DNA from: Undaria pinnatifida
Lineage: Eukaryota; Sar; Phaeophyceae; Laminariales; Alariaceae
Direction: 5' to 3'
Length of the DNA: 64,000 nt
NCBI GenBank assembly: GCA_012845835.1
Contig: JABAKD010000009.1
Location: 4,527,324-4,591,323, forward strand
The notes beneath the pieces were generated by a model. That model ran no database searches. It was given only the letters and a program-made list of their open reading frames with translations, and was not told where the DNA came from. This document shows, piece after piece, positions 10,456 through 22,705 of this stretch. The position numbers and the translations under genes were made by a program. How positions within the stretch are numbered: position 1 is the stretch's first letter; each line of letters starts with the position of its first letter.

Positions 10456-11890
10456 TTAGTTGGCTCCATGGTTCAACGGACTTCCTATCTCGAACGCGTG
10501 ATGGACCCAGAACTCTCGCTGGCTGTATGGAAAAAAGCAGATGGCAATGCCTTGTGGATGCCGGCGAAATTGCTCTATCATCGTTATTCGCGGCCGGGTC
10601 CCCGACAAACATGTGGACCCTGCAACCCCCATTAACAGGCGCAAGCGAGCCTGTATACAGGGGCCGGAGGGTTTGGGCTGTCGTCGGCTAAAGCCAGGAA
10701 GATGTCAGCATCCGTTAGGACCTTGGTGGCGACGGTGCCAAAGGTGCTTCCTGATCTATCCGGCGCAATAGGGAACAAAGTCCGGAGCGAGCTGCCTGAT
10801 TCTGACCTCCTGCGGCGCATCTGGAACAGCATCAGGAGACTGCGCTATGTGCATGGGGTTTCAGAGGAGGCCATGGCGAACATCGTGCCGGAAAGCTGGC
10901 GAGACAGAGCATTTAGAGCAGGAGAACAAGGTGCGTCAGGGCAATCAACTGCAGACGTGTTGCCTGCACACGACGGCGAAACCATCTGTTCCAGCGAAGC
11001 GCAGCACAGACTGGGTGAACTGGTAAAACCGAGTACGTTATAAGAGGTACGTCTCTTCGCTGGACCAGCTCCCCGAAAAGAGGCCCAAGCAAGACACAAG
11101 CGAATCTCAAGGCGAGAACGAGACACAAGAATTAACCAGGGCCCGGCAATGGAGTCAATCGGGATCAGGGTCTACCGCCTTCTTAAGGACGAGACCTGTA
11201 GACTCAGCTAGAACCACCCCTGCATCAGAGTTCGGGACTGCGGGAAAAGATTTTTGGGGATCGAGGTATTCTTCGCGGCGAGATGCCCATGCTGCGGTGA
11301 AGCGGAGGTTAATACGCGGCATGCGCGATTGTGTCACCGAGCGGGCGCGGAAGTGAACCAGCACCAACCCCTCGTGCACGCGCTCTCCCGCAACTTTAAA
11401 AGTATGTCCGTCCGCCACCAGGTGGAAAGCGGAGCCCCGTTCCACGCAAACAGGGATTTGCGAATGGACATCGTGATTGAGGCAGGTGGATTAAGATATC
11501 CTACGGCACTGGAGTATCACGACAAGACGATACTCCTCGACGTGACGTATGAGGACCCACAATGAGGGGTCCACATGCAGGCAGGAAGCATGGATGGAAA
11601 CGGATCAGCGGCTTTCACTTCCGAGGGGAGCAAGCGCAACCACTAGGCTCGTCCGGGACAGGTGTCCTTTGACAAACGCAGCTACAAACTCGTCACCCTC
11701 CCGGTGGAAAGCTATACGGGCCTCGGCGAAGAAGGCAGCGACCTTTGGCGGAAAGCATCGTTGGAGGGACGGACGCATCGTCCCTAGCGCGGAAGGGCGT
11801 GCGCAAGGAGCGACTATTCAAAACCATTTCTGTGACCACTCAGGGCGCGATTTCGCACACAGTTCATCGATAGACTATCTCTGAGAGATT
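10456..11890 (+). pseudogene. Dead retroelement ORF: post-RT, zinc-finger and nuclease-like tail
   Basis: One frame, with stops at 10633, 11041, 11209 and 11563 and an apparent frame slip near 10570-10640, carries a continuous family signal. GAGGFGLSSAKARKMSASV near 10660-10715 resembles the GGLGL region after the reverse transcriptase of non-LTR retrotransposons. A zinc-finger pattern follows (CPCC at 11284, then H and C in HARLCH). After it come RMDIVI near 11463 and LLDVTYEDP near 11530, resembling the PD-(D/E)xK-like endonuclease tail of some non-LTR elements. The RT catalytic core itself is absent. No relation to the LINE at 34.6-38.8 kb is visible. Class assignment is inference; fragment status is clear. 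Confidence 0.55.
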
Positions 11891-12250
11891 GTCAAGCCGC
11901 GAGGGGGATGGAAGAAAAATCGAGAGGACGACGGTCGCTGGCCTGTCTGTGGTGGCAATGTGGATGAGGATTAAGGTAGACATTCAGCTAAAACATACCA
12001 GGTATATATAGGGAAAATATATAGTAGATAAAAGCAGAAGATTTGGGGAAAGGAAATGGGCGAACGGTTGGGGGAAGATACCACTCACTGTATAATGGTG
12101 CGATCATTCGATTTCATATCAGGTGCTATTGCTGCGTTGAGGAAGGATATTCGATTTATATCGGAAAGGCATCAGATCAACGCTACATTGTCGGAGGGCA
12201 AGAATATTATATTATAATTATATTTATAATTATAATCATAAATATTGTTA
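11890..12250. other. No gene recognised
   Basis: An AT-rich tail follows the dead ORF. An AG/GTGCTATT at 12121 resembles a beta-helix exon start, but the putative exon is not a multiple of three. Confidence 0.5.
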
Positions 12251-12252
12251 AC

Positions 12253-12253
<1 letters not shown>

Positions 12254-12331
<78 letters not shown>

Positions 12332-12343
12332 ATTGTTGTTGTT

Positions 12344-12391
<48 letters not shown>

Positions 12392-12409
12392 GCTGTTGTT
12401 GTTGTTGTT

Positions 12410-12439
<30 letters not shown>
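12254..12439. repeat. GTT then TTC microsatellite
   Basis: A nearly pure GTT tract runs to about 12408 and switches directly to TTC until 12439. Homopolymeric open frames across it are not genes. Confidence 0.95.
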
Positions 12440-12440
<1 letters not shown>

Positions 12441-12849
12441 TTACGGCTAGTTCTTTATTCATGCGGACCGATTGGTAGCAGCGTTGCCCACCAAACACGA
12501 TTGACCTCATATCTCGAGATTACGACAACCCACGGTCGCACCTCTTCGTTCCGGACAACGTCGCATGGTTGTAGGTGACGGCGCTGTAGATGTCATCTAG
12601 ATCTTACGTCCTAAGGGGTGAAAGGTTGCTTGTGTTATCCTGTGGTCTTCCGTCAAATCCGCTCAAAATTCGGGTTTTTGCCCGTCGGGAGACTGTACGA
12701 AGCTAGACAATTGTGGTCGTGAATTCACTGTCACCTGAAGATCCTCGACAGTCAGACATACTTGCAGAGAAAATGTTTACCTCGATTGTATCTCGCGACC
12801 GAGGCTACGGTAGGGGGGTCCCCTTTTGGGCCTTTTATTTCAGTTGCTA

Positions 12850-12873
12850 GGGGTCACTCGCGGGAGTAACCCC
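12850..12873. repeat. Palindrome, diverged copy
   Basis: GGGGTCACTCGC followed by GGGAGTAACCCC; 10 of 12 positions pair. It matches the family centred on ACTCGCGCGAGT. Confidence 0.7.
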
Positions 12874-12995
12874 TTTGTTCCTATGCAAACTTACGTTTTC
12901 TTTATGTTTTACATTGACGAGATCAATCCTCAATGCAAAGGTGATCTAAGCTGCGCCAAACCAAGTGCCTAAACCATCTTCATCTGTAAGGTACA

Positions 12996-13017
12996 GAGCT
13001 ACTCGTGCGAGTGGCTC
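12996..13017. repeat. Palindrome, diverged copy
   Basis: GAGCTACTCGT followed by GCGAGTGGCTC; 9 of 11 positions pair. Confidence 0.65.
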
Positions 13018-13234
13018 AAACACACCGGTGAAAACGGGGGTACCCCCCCTACCGTAGCCTTGGTCTCGCGTCGTGTATAACGTGCTTTTTTGCATTGCGT
13101 TCGCTTCCCACATTTATTCGAAACAGACGTTTCCCTCGGCAAACGTATCCAGGAGACTTTGTCAGCGATGTAGTAGGTGTCAAATGTTCAGTCCCCGAGA
13201 GAGTGTGTTTGCACATAACGCTCGCAGAATTGTA

Positions 13235-13333
13235 TACTGCATTCCTACCGCGCGTCATGTTGGATGTGAAATTTCGCCAACTCCCACTTTCGCAAAAAAA
13301 TTGTCTGTCGATTTCATCAAGCAAAAGCACCAT
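13235..13333 (-). pseudogene. Decayed beta-helix coil
   Basis: The minus strand reads VLLLDEIDRQFF, then GSWRNFTSNMTRG. Its spacing matches the intact coil exons (hydrophobic strand, then G-x-T/S, F, N and a terminal G). No convincing splice sites were seen. Assignment is by resemblance only. Confidence 0.3.
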
Positions 13334-15366
13334 CTGAAGGACATGGACTCACAAGATCGATTTAAACACAAATGCTATAAGATTGGCGTGGGCCGCTTGT
13401 TTCCTCATCTTCCATTGGAGAGCTCTATATCGCACCAAGACAACTGGCTTCGAGGCAAATGAAGCGCTACACCCGTTAGACAATCTCACGGACCATTTAA
13501 CAGAAACTAAACAATACAACAAAATCTACATCAAATCAAGGTTGAAATTCAAACGACATTTGAATAGTATACGGCGTCAGTCAGAAAACGTCTATATTGT
13601 AGAACGCGTCTCAAGAGGTACGCGGTATTCTGTTCAACCACCAGGGGTACTGGCAAACCAATAAACACCCCCTCTTCTAAAATATACATTTGTGCTGCAA
13701 GGGACGTTCTACGATCGAGGTGTCACCTTTGTCCATACACCATGGCTACGGGGATTCTTAACATGATCGTTTTATGGGTTTCTTTTATTCGCTATCGGAT
13801 TGGTTGTGTTTTCTGTTTTGTACTTTGCTTTACAGGTTGGCTCAAGTACTAACGCCAAATTTTCTTCCCAACCAACGCCGGTCGTAATATCTCGATAACA
13901 GTGAATATTCGGTATCGGAGTGAGCTCCATGACCAATGCATAAGGACGAGTTGGCCAAATAGGTTTTTAACGGCTGCAGACTGTCTCTAGAGAAATTCGT
14001 ATCGACCAATGAGTACTTTAATCCTTTCGATAATGTTCCGTATTTTTCCCATCAGCGGTGAAGAACAAAACTGCGACGAAATGTGCACGGTCCGGGTGGA
14101 CGTACTCCATGGCATGTCTGTAGGTATTTCGCACAAACAATCGTAGATCTGACCGGTCTGTGTGCAACATTAGCCAGAACCTAGCGAAAAACTTGACCCT
14201 ACGATAGAACCAAGTTAATTGAAAGAAACATTTTATCATTATCATCTTTACGCACAAAACTCCAAATATCCACGCTGCCCTTCGGACATGGACCCCGAAA
14301 ATTTGTACACGTGTTTTACATGCCCATCCCGAGGCCAAAAACAAAAGCACCAGGTGAAGGCTTTGCAAAAGCACATAGAAGACGTGTGCAACATTTTACG
14401 GTCTGAATCGGAAAACCAACGTCGGCACTTGACGCGGAATAAATTTGACGTTTTAAACTTGAACCACCCTGTAATGCCTATTTATGGCATCTATTTACAT
14501 CAGGCTTGGAGTGAGGTGTATAGAGCTCATAATGGTGGGAACATCACAAAGTGTGAGCTCTGCGTCTAACGTTGCATGGGCCACAGGCAGGTACACAATT
14601 TGTCGGTTGCCATATGTACTGCAATAAACCGACTTATGACTGATCCGTCTCGCATCATTTAGACTACTGGCTTGGCGCAGACGTGTTCGATTAGCTACAT
14701 TGATGTCCACGTATATTTTACCTACCGCTGTGCAGACCACGAACATATGGGCATTAAAAATCATAGCGACTGGTTTAACTGGGGCTGGGGCATTTGTCGA
14801 TTTGTGCACTTGGCAAAATGGCCATAACTCGCAGCCAACCTATGCCTGAAAGGTCGGCTATATATAGAAGGCCCATGTTAGAAGATTTTCTTTTCGGAAC
14901 ATTCAAATTTTCCGAAAAAAAATCGATTTATCAAGGCGATGTCAGGCTAATATCTTCTCATGAAATTCTCAGGCAGATCTTGGATTTGCCGCGGCGTCAT
15001 TTCGTGTTCTCCGCCCACTTCGTTCGATGAAATCAACGACTGCGTCGTTAACTCTTAACGTGGCGAGCTCGCTACGGGCTGAGACACCCCGTTGGTGTGC
15101 AGTGCTCACTATACGGCCAGCGATTTGTGACGGGCGCTGATCAGGCAATTGATAAATGCTCTTTTGGCGGTTGGTGTGTGGAAATTGAAGAAGAAACGTC
15201 TTCGTAGGCCGTTGAAATTTGGCATACATAGGGGCACGATCTCTTTTTCATTGGAACCAGAAAGCGGGTAGGATGAAGAGTTCTTCTAATGAAGAGTCGA
15301 AAAAAATAGCAGGCGCTAACATATCTCCTATCGTGACAAGTTTCAGATGCATGTGTAATCTCTTAC
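13334..15366. other. No intact gene; possible coil relics
   Basis: The minus strand near 14018-14085 reads AVLFFTADG after GTCGCAG, resembling a decayed coil start. The plus strand at 13710-13721 carries TACGATCGAGGT (Y-D-R-G). The short frame at 14495-14809 (minus) resembles no family I know. Confidence 0.4.
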
Positions 15367-15447
15367 CTCCGTCCCTTTCGGCGAAGTTATAGGCGAAGCG
15401 AGCGTTGCCGATGATGCTGACGCTCGCCTCGTTTGTGAAAATGGCAC
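15367..15447 (-). CDS. Single beta-helix repeat exon (module 1)
   Basis: An 81-bp minus-strand exon, preceded by acceptor CAG and followed by donor GTAAGA. It encodes 27 residues beginning GAIFTNEASVSI and containing NARFAYN before a final D-G; a split Gly codon (G/GT) lies at both ends, so intron phase is 1 on both sides. G-A-I at the start and F-x-x-N in the second half match polymorphic-outer-membrane-protein (Pmp) repeats, which stack as right-handed parallel beta-helix coils, usually in secreted or surface proteins. No adjoining exon of the same gene was found within 1 kb, so it may belong to a long-intron gene or be a relic. Confidence 0.55.
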
Positions 15448-17075
15448 CTGCCGTTAGCAGAAGGTGAAAATATTTATCCGGGTCGAGCATTTGTCTTGTG
15501 TGAGAAAACGAGATGCGAGGGTGACACCGAAAACGTTTTGTGACACCACGCCTGAGCAGGAAGAGTAAGGAGTGATTAAATTTGGAGCTTGAGATCTCGA
15601 ACCATAACGCTAAAAGAACAGCGATTGCTGTTCACAGAGCACATTGAGCTTCAAATGTGGAAAGGCGAACGAACTACAGCGAAATCACCCATACATATCG
15701 TCCTGTCGAGATGAGGCCTAACTTTTAATAAAATATACATGGAGACGACGGTGCTACCGGTACCCTTTGCAAAAATCCTTCCGCACCGTTTTAATTATAA
15801 ACGAAACTCACACGAAGCTGACCAAACAACACAGTGATAAACAAAGCAAGGGGCGGTTTTGGGGTTTTTTATTTGGCCTGGTGTTGCAGAGAGACGGGAC
15901 ACTCGGGCCTGTGACAGGCCTGTTCCCTGCCTTCCTAGGCTTTCGCACCATTGAATGCTTGCGATTGGAATCCGCGATAGAATGGTTGGCTACGCCGTGC
16001 CAAACTATTAGCCTTGAGTGTTTTTGATGGTGCGGTAAAGACTCACTTGTCTGCGTGGCCAACACCCGGTAAAGGAGAAGTCGGCACCTCTCTTCCCGTA
16101 GTCCTGGTCAACAGCAACGTTCAACAACGCTGGGAGAGACTGGTGGTCTACTGCTGGCAACGCTAGACGATCGTAATATGTACAAGGTGTGTACCAGGTT
16201 GGAACTTTGTATTTTCCATACAGCCAGTATGGGGGCTTTGTATAGACTTCGTCAACCGACGAACATATATACTTTGAGCACACTCCTATCGTACCACACG
16301 TCCCATCGTGCGACATTGAAGACACAGCGACGTTGGATTCGACAGTTTTGTGCCCCCCATGCACCGACTGCCGTCATTACGGAGACGTACACGTGGCGGT
16401 ATGTGTTGGGAGTATCCGTCTCTCGTAAACTCTCTCAACTATGTTACATCTTTAACGAGCCCGATACAGATCGCGGGCAACTGAAACGTTAATGTATCGT
16501 CCCGCGTAGCCTCGTGTATGCCGATTACAAATCATGCAGTACTGTAGCTGCGGTGTGCCCACACCTCCGCCTATTCATCGTTTTCGTCGCCCAGGGTGCA
16601 GGCGGACCGTTGTGCGGTAGATGTAGGTCACTTGAGAATCTCTACATCTCATCCAAGGACAAAGATTTATACAAATCAAAGGTACGCCCCGATGAACAAT
16701 CACGTAGGACCTCGGCATACAAACGAGAAACGCTTCAAAACCAGAAGTGCGTTCGACTGAACGTGGGTTCATCAATACGGACCTTTGGCAAAATATCGAC
16801 AGCCAATATTATAGCACGCGTCTCACCCAGCCCCCTCCCTCAGTCCCATGAAGAACAATTTCCGACAGCCATACTACTGTAGGACGCCTTGCCTGGTTTC
16901 TCCATCGCCTACTACAATGACCTCCGTACTCCAGCCGCGGGCCGAGGATTCTTGAGGTCACTTATTCCGCGCACTCCACAAGCATGCCAACAAAACAAAC
17001 CCCCGTAGAGCCGTAAATGTTTCACGTAGTCATTCAGGCGACAAAGCATACGCTCTGTACGTCACAATATGATGA
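15448..17075. other. No intact gene
   Basis: The minus strand at 16275-16340 reads CVFNVARWDVWYDRSV, resembling a decayed beta-helix coil and the start of the next one. Nothing else was recognised. Confidence 0.4.
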
Positions 17076-17079
17076 GCCC

Positions 17080-18575
17080 AAATACTGTTGTATAAAATTT
17101 GAAAACAAAAATGCACTCCAGCTGTGACATCCAACATGCCGTCGAAACTCATCTCTGAAAGCTGTGTGTAATACTCCGATCGCGCCTATTACGGGTTGTG
17201 TGTCCTCATTAAGGATATAGGTCGGCGACTCCCGTTGCAACTACAGTGTAGCTATCAGGGTCAACAGGGTGATGTTAGGCAGTCTGAGCGCGGAAACTAT
17301 CAAAGCCGTTTCTGAGGGAGACAAAATCTGACAGCTGTGGAAGGAAAATGCATCAGTTTATCAAGTGAATCCTGTACGTCGAATAAGCGGCGAGGGGACA
17401 GCGAAGATTTTAAGGACGTGGGGGTCTGATTTTCATCAAGAGGGGGCGAGAGGGGAAGGGACGGGTGAGGCAGCTCAATTTGTTCGTGGAAACAATTCAG
17501 CATTCCCGTGGAGGAGGGGGGGGAGGAATGTGGTGGGGGCCGGGGGGGGCGGTAAGGGGCTTTAGGTCGCATGTATGTAGGGGTTTGCTATACGCGTGGT
17601 GCTGGGTCTAGGCGATGGTGCTGGTGGTGGGGAAGGAGGGGGGGCAGGAATTGCTACAGAGGCATGGACGGCTCTAAAAATATATTGAAACGATATCCAA
17701 GGCGTGGAAATTTTTACTACTGTGGCAGATTTCGATATTGGGTGGGGCGTTTCAGCAAGCGAGAGCACGAAAAAAATAGGGGGCGGGGAGTGAGTGGAAA
17801 GGGTTCTCAAGAGGCGTAGGTCACATGTAATATATAAAATGTTACATACTCCAGCTATGAGGTAAAGGATTTTATCGACACTGATCTTCGCAATATTGTG
17901 TGTGATCCTCCGATCGCGCTACTTAATTTTATATGTAGGGGCCTGCTATACGCTCGGTGCTGGGTCTAGGCGATCGTGCGGGGTGTGGGGAAGGAGGGGG
18001 CGTTGGAGAGAGGGAGTGTGGATGAAAAAAAGCTACGTCATGCATTCTATGAAAAAACGCTACGTCATGGATTGCAAGAAAGATAATGACGTCATATCAA
18101 AACATTGCTTGGAGGTGTTTATTACTCTGGCCGACTTCGATTGTAAGTAGGGCGTTTAAACGAACTGGGCGGCGAACAAACAGGGGAGGGCAGGAGGAGG
18201 GCGGAGATGAATTGGAGCTACGGCATGGATGGCTAGAAGGATAATGAGATGGTGTCAGCTGGCTGGTAGTGTTCACCACTTTATATGGTTTTGATTCCAG
18301 GTGGGTTGCTTAAACAAGTGGGATGGAGGAACGGGAAAGGGGGGGGGGGGGAGAGGCATTTCAAAATATGTGCGCGGAACTATATATTCTTAAAGAGGAC
18401 GAAACTGACGGTTGTAGAAAGAAGACACCTCTTTATATTATCTGCCTGGTAAAGTTTTTTTTTCTAAAAGGTTTGATGTTACATGTAGTATGCAACCCAG
18501 TTCTTAGGTGTAGTGAACAACGTGATAAAAGCTTCATAATTTGTTATTGTGCACGAATCGAAAGCTATAATAATT
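17080..18575 (+). repeat. R1 dispersed repeat, near-complete copy
   Basis: Starts with terminal segment A (CTCCAGCTGTGACATC, then the GGTCGGCGACTCCC and CTACAGTGTAGCTATCAGGG blocks). It passes through at least three diverged internal modules of about 350 bp. Each module has GCTATACGC(G/T)(C/G)GGTGCTGGGTCTAGGCGAT, a G-run, an ATGGATGGCT-type motif and AGATAATGA. It ends with the distal block around AGCTTCATAATTTG. No coding capacity was recognised. Another copy begins immediately after. Confidence 0.8.
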
Positions 18576-18579
18576 CAGT

Positions 18580-19584
18580 CGATATATATATTATAAAAAA
18601 TGAAAATACACTCCAGCTGTGAGATCGAAGATTTCGTCGAAACTCATCTTTGCAAGCTTTTTGTGATACTCCGATCGCGCGCATTACGAGTTGTGTGTCC
18701 TCATTTAGGATATACGTCGGCGACTCCCCTTACAACTACAGTGTAGTTATCAGGGTCAACAGCGTGTTTTTAGTCAGTCTGTGCGCGGAAACTATAAAAC
18801 CCGTTTCTGAAGGGGACAAAATCTGACAGTTGTGAAGGGAAATATATCCTTTTATCAAGTGAATCTTGTAAGTCGAATAACCGGCGAGGGGGGGGGGATG
18901 AGTTTTGAAGGACGTGGGGGCCTGGTTTTGATCAAAAGTGAGCGGGTTTGGAGGGGGGTGGGGGGGGGGGAAAAGGGGGGGCAATTTGTGCATGTAAGCT
19001 ATAAATCCTTTCGAGGGGATAAATGTGACGGTTTTGGCACCAGTTTATTATTGGGGTGGGGAGGGTGGGGGGGTGGGGGCGGGGGGGGGGGGGAGCGGGG
19101 GGGGCAGCTCAATATGTTCGTGGGAACTATACATTATTTTGAGGGAATAAATGTGACGGTTTTGGAAATAATGCATCTATTTATCATGTATATCCTGGGG
19201 TAAGTCGTACAATCAGTGAGTAAAGAGAGGGTGGAGAGTTCAAGGGGGTGGGGTTGGGATGGGTTGGGGGGGGGGGGGGGGGAGGGCGAGGGGGGGGAGG
19301 GGGGGGGGGGGGGGGGGGGGGGGAAGGAAGGGCTTCAAGTGAGGGGTTTATTATACGTGTGGTGCTAGGTCTAGGCGATGGTGCGGGTGATGGGGAAGAA
19401 GGGGGCGTTCAAGGCGGGGGGGGGGGGGGGGGGGGGCAGCGTCATGGATGGCTCTCGAAAGATAATGAGGTGATATCCTCTGCGTGAAGTGTTTATTAAT
19501 CTGGCGGATTTTGACATATGGTGGGGCGTTTGAGTAAGGGAGAGCAAGAGGGGGGGCGGGGGCGGGGGGGATTTTGTAGGTTAA
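18580..19584 (+). repeat. R1 dispersed repeat, tandem second copy
   Basis: Segment A restarts at about 18605 (CACTCCAGCTGTGAGATCG), in direct orientation after the previous copy. The G-runs are extreme here, including about 19268-19323 and 19417-19436. Confidence 0.8.
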
Positions 19585-19805
19585 GGTCACAAATATATAT
19601 ATGTATACTATATAAACAAAATATACTCAAGCTGTGAGATCGAATATTTCGTCGAAACCCATCTTTGCTAGTTGTGTATGATACTACGATCGCGCGTATT
19701 ACGGGTTGTGTGCCCTCATTAAGGATATAAGTCGGCGACTCCCCTTGCAACTACATTGTAGCTATCAGGGTCAACAAGGTGATGTTAGTCAGTCTTTGCG
19801 ATATA
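19585..19805 (+). repeat. R1 terminal segment A, solo
   Basis: A third consecutive start of segment A (CAAGCTGTGAGATCGAATATTT) reaches GGTCAACAAGG and then leaves the repeat. Confidence 0.75.
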
Positions 19806-19899
19806 TATTGTATATAGGTCTTCATAAAGTCTTTACACAAACCTAAAATGCGTCCCAACCGCTCGTTGCCAAATGACAGGTTCATCAAGATCGCAAGAA

Positions 19900-20830
19900 C
19901 AAACAAAACGAGAGACTAGGTAATCGCAGCCGAGCAAATCATCATAGCATTCGCGTACCACATCACCTCCTTTGAAATTGGTTTTGAGCATGAGCGAACT
20001 GGGTCCAACGCATGCCCGTGATGTCTTAGGTGGGATAAGGAGCGGTAGTGAAAATCAAGTGCGCTGCTCGATAAACTGTCCCTGACCGTCGGTATACTGA
20101 ACAATCTTCGGGCCGCGTCTCCTCTGTATCAGGTGTGTGCGGAATTTTATTTGTCGTTTTCAAGCAAGCGGTTGCGTTGACAGATACTACCTGGCTTGAT
20201 GTAAAGGAAAGGAACACCACTCAGCGATCATCTACTACACGCTAGGGCATGTTTTCATGAGCACCACTAACAAGAGCAACAGACATGGACGCGACATCTA
20301 CAGGACCACAACATCTTCGACGACAATGGGGACAAAACAGGGCGTATAATCGTACACTAGATAACAACAGTGTGAAAAAGAAGTATAGACAGTCATGCTA
20401 AGACTGTGGTAGACCACACTACCAACCTACTACGGCGGGTATTTCGTGCCTCCGGCCGTTTGCATGATCGCCTGACAACCTCTACCAAACGAAGTAGCAC
20501 ATGCCTAACAAAGTAAAGTCACCCTCGCGTTCAATAGTGGTGACATCGCATCCCCACGTCACCTCGCTTAGTGTATTTGTATCTCTGTCTTATTGTTGGC
20601 GACCTCAGAGCCCCACATCGGCACGGCAAAAATCATAGGCGTACAATAGTATATGTGAGACACCGTGAAAAGGAGGTACAGACAGATATGTTAAAATTGC
20701 GGTAAACCGCACTACCAACTCATTACGTAAGGTATTCCGTACATACCGTCGCCATGATTGCCTCCCAACCTATGCCAAGCGGAGTATGACTAACGAAGTA
20801 ACATAATTGAGCGCGTGTACACTGAGCGTT
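19900..20830 (-). repeat. Family B repeat block
   Basis: Shared with 29925-31120 in the same orientation, for example GACCGTCGGTATACTGAAC, CGTTAGGGCATG or its variant, and GACATGGACGCGACATCTAC. It contains two diverged sub-units of roughly 300 bp, marked by GGTGACATCGCAT, CCCACATCGGCA and a TTACG(T/C)A(G/A)GGTATT-type block. It is continuous with the following inverted R1 copy, so the two may be one larger element. Confidence 0.7.
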
Positions 20831-20834
20831 CAAA

Positions 20835-22470
20835 ACAATAACGATTCGCATTATTGCCTTTCGTTCTCAATGGCGGTGACATTGCATGACCACATCACCT
20901 CGCTTATTGTATTTGGCAATATGCATCTCTTGCTTAAAATTAACGATGTCAGAATATAATGATATCTACATGATTGTACGTATCGACAGAAATATTCTAT
21001 TATTCGATCCATGTACAATAACGTATTACAAAGCTATTAACACGTTGTTTACTACACCTAGCTGGGGTGCATACTACATGTAACATCAAACCTTCTACAA
21101 AAACAAAAATGACCAGGCGGGTGATAAATTGAGGTGTCTGTTTGCTGTAACCGTCAGATTCGTCCCCTTCAAAGGTTTATAGTTTCCGTGCACATATTGA
21201 AATGCTCGCCCCCCTCCCCCCCCCCCCCACCCCTCCCAGATCCCTCGTGTTCAAACGCCCCAACTAAAATCAAAATCTACCAGAGTAGTAAACACTACCA
21301 GCCAGCTGATGTCATCTCATAATCCATCTAGCCATCCATGCCGTAGCTCCAACACATCTCCGGCCTCTGCCCCCCCCACCCTTCTTTTGTTCCCCGCTCA
21401 GTTCGTTTAAACGCCCCACTCACAATCGAAATCTGCAAAAGAAATATACACTTCTAAGCAATTGTTATTACGTAAATATTTTCTAGACATTCATAGCGTA
21501 GCTTTCATTCATCCTCCAACGCCCCCTTCTTATCCACACCCCGCACGATCGCCTAGACCCAGCACCGCGCGTATAGCAAGCCCCTATATATGATTAATAC
21601 GCGCGATCAGAGGATTGCACAAAATGTTGCGAAGATCAGTGTCAACCAAATCCTTGATCTTATAGCTGGAGTGTATTTCAATATTATATGTGACCTAAAC
21701 TTCTTGAAAACCGTTCCTTCCCCCCCCCCGCCCCTCCGCGCCGTTTTATTTCATTAATATTTTTTTTCTCCTCGATTTCTCTTTCTTAAACGCCTCACCC
21801 AATATCGAAATCCGCCAGAGTGATAAACACTTCCACTCCCTGGGTATCGCCTCGTTATTGTTTGAAAGACGTCCATGCCGTTTCTGCAATTCCCAGCCAC
21901 CCCCGCCCCCAACGCTCCCGTCTTCCCATCACCCGCACCATTGCCTAGACCTAGCACCACGCGTAAAGAAAACCCCTACATCTATGCGACCTGAAGACCT
22001 CCCCCCCCGCCCCCTGCCCCCCCCGGGACTTTACCCCCTCCCTCCGCCACAAAAAGGATTTATAGTTTCCACGCACGAATTGACCTGCCCCACCCGTCCC
22101 CTCCCACCCTCCCGCCCCCCTTTTGATCAAAATCAGGCCCCCACGTCCGTAAAACCTCCGCCCTCCCCTCACCGGTTATTCGACCAACAGGATTCACTCG
22201 ATAAACTGATGCATTTCCTCCCACAGCTGTCAGATTTTGTCCCCCTCAGAAACGGGATTTTTTAGTTTGCGCGCACAGACTGCATAACATCACCCTGCTG
22301 ACCCTGATAGCTACACTGTAGTTGCAAGGGGAGTCGTCGACCTATATCCTTGACGAGGACACACAACCCTTGATTCGCGCGATCGGAGTATCCCACGCAG
22401 CTTGCGAAGATGAGTTTGAACAAAATATTCGATCTCACAGCTGGACTGTATATTAATTTTTACAATATAT
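20835..22470 (-). repeat. R1 dispersed repeat, inverted copy
   Basis: The reverse complement of the R1 plan: distal block (AACACGTTGTTTACTACACC) first, C-runs instead of G-runs, then segment A in reverse, ending near GATCTCACAGCTGGACTG at about 22450. With family B at its left it forms the most complete B-R1 unit in the window (about 2.6 kb). Confidence 0.8.
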
Positions 22471-22479
22471 ATGGGCATA

Positions 22480-22705
22480 TGTCGTAGTACAGCAGACGTG
22501 TGTCTGTAGTAGTGCCGGTTTATCATTGTGGTGCCTGTGAAATGACGAGGGATACCCAGTAGTGGCAGTGCTCGGAGTAGTGCAGGCTGCCGCCATGGTG
22601 TCGGTGTATCCGGTTGGCACACACAAGCACTATAAATGTTTACTACACATCGCATTTTCTTTTTTATTCTTTTCTTATTGATGTGATCGTTTTGTCCTTT
22701 CTTAC
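22480..22705. other. No gene recognised
   Basis: Spacer between R1 and beta-helix module 2. If module 2 is functional, this is intron on the minus strand. Confidence 0.4.

Larger units (their letters stand above)
12440..13050. other. No gene; palindrome-bearing segment
   Basis: Holds two diverged copies of the palindrome and a stretch that resembles 6680-6870 in order of motifs. No coding signal was recognised. Confidence 0.5.

Noticed and set aside
12121-12194. Plus-strand beta-helix exon after CAG/GTGCTATT
   Set aside because: 74 bp is not a multiple of three, the donor reads GGCAAG, and the coil spacing is wrong.
12043-12578. Poly-Cys, poly-Val, poly-Leu and poly-Thr frames
   Set aside because: Translation of a GTT/TTC microsatellite.
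19248-19487. Glycine-rich frames in R1 (also 10008-10220, 33333-33539)
   Set aside because: Produced by G-runs in a repeat; not conserved between R1 copies.
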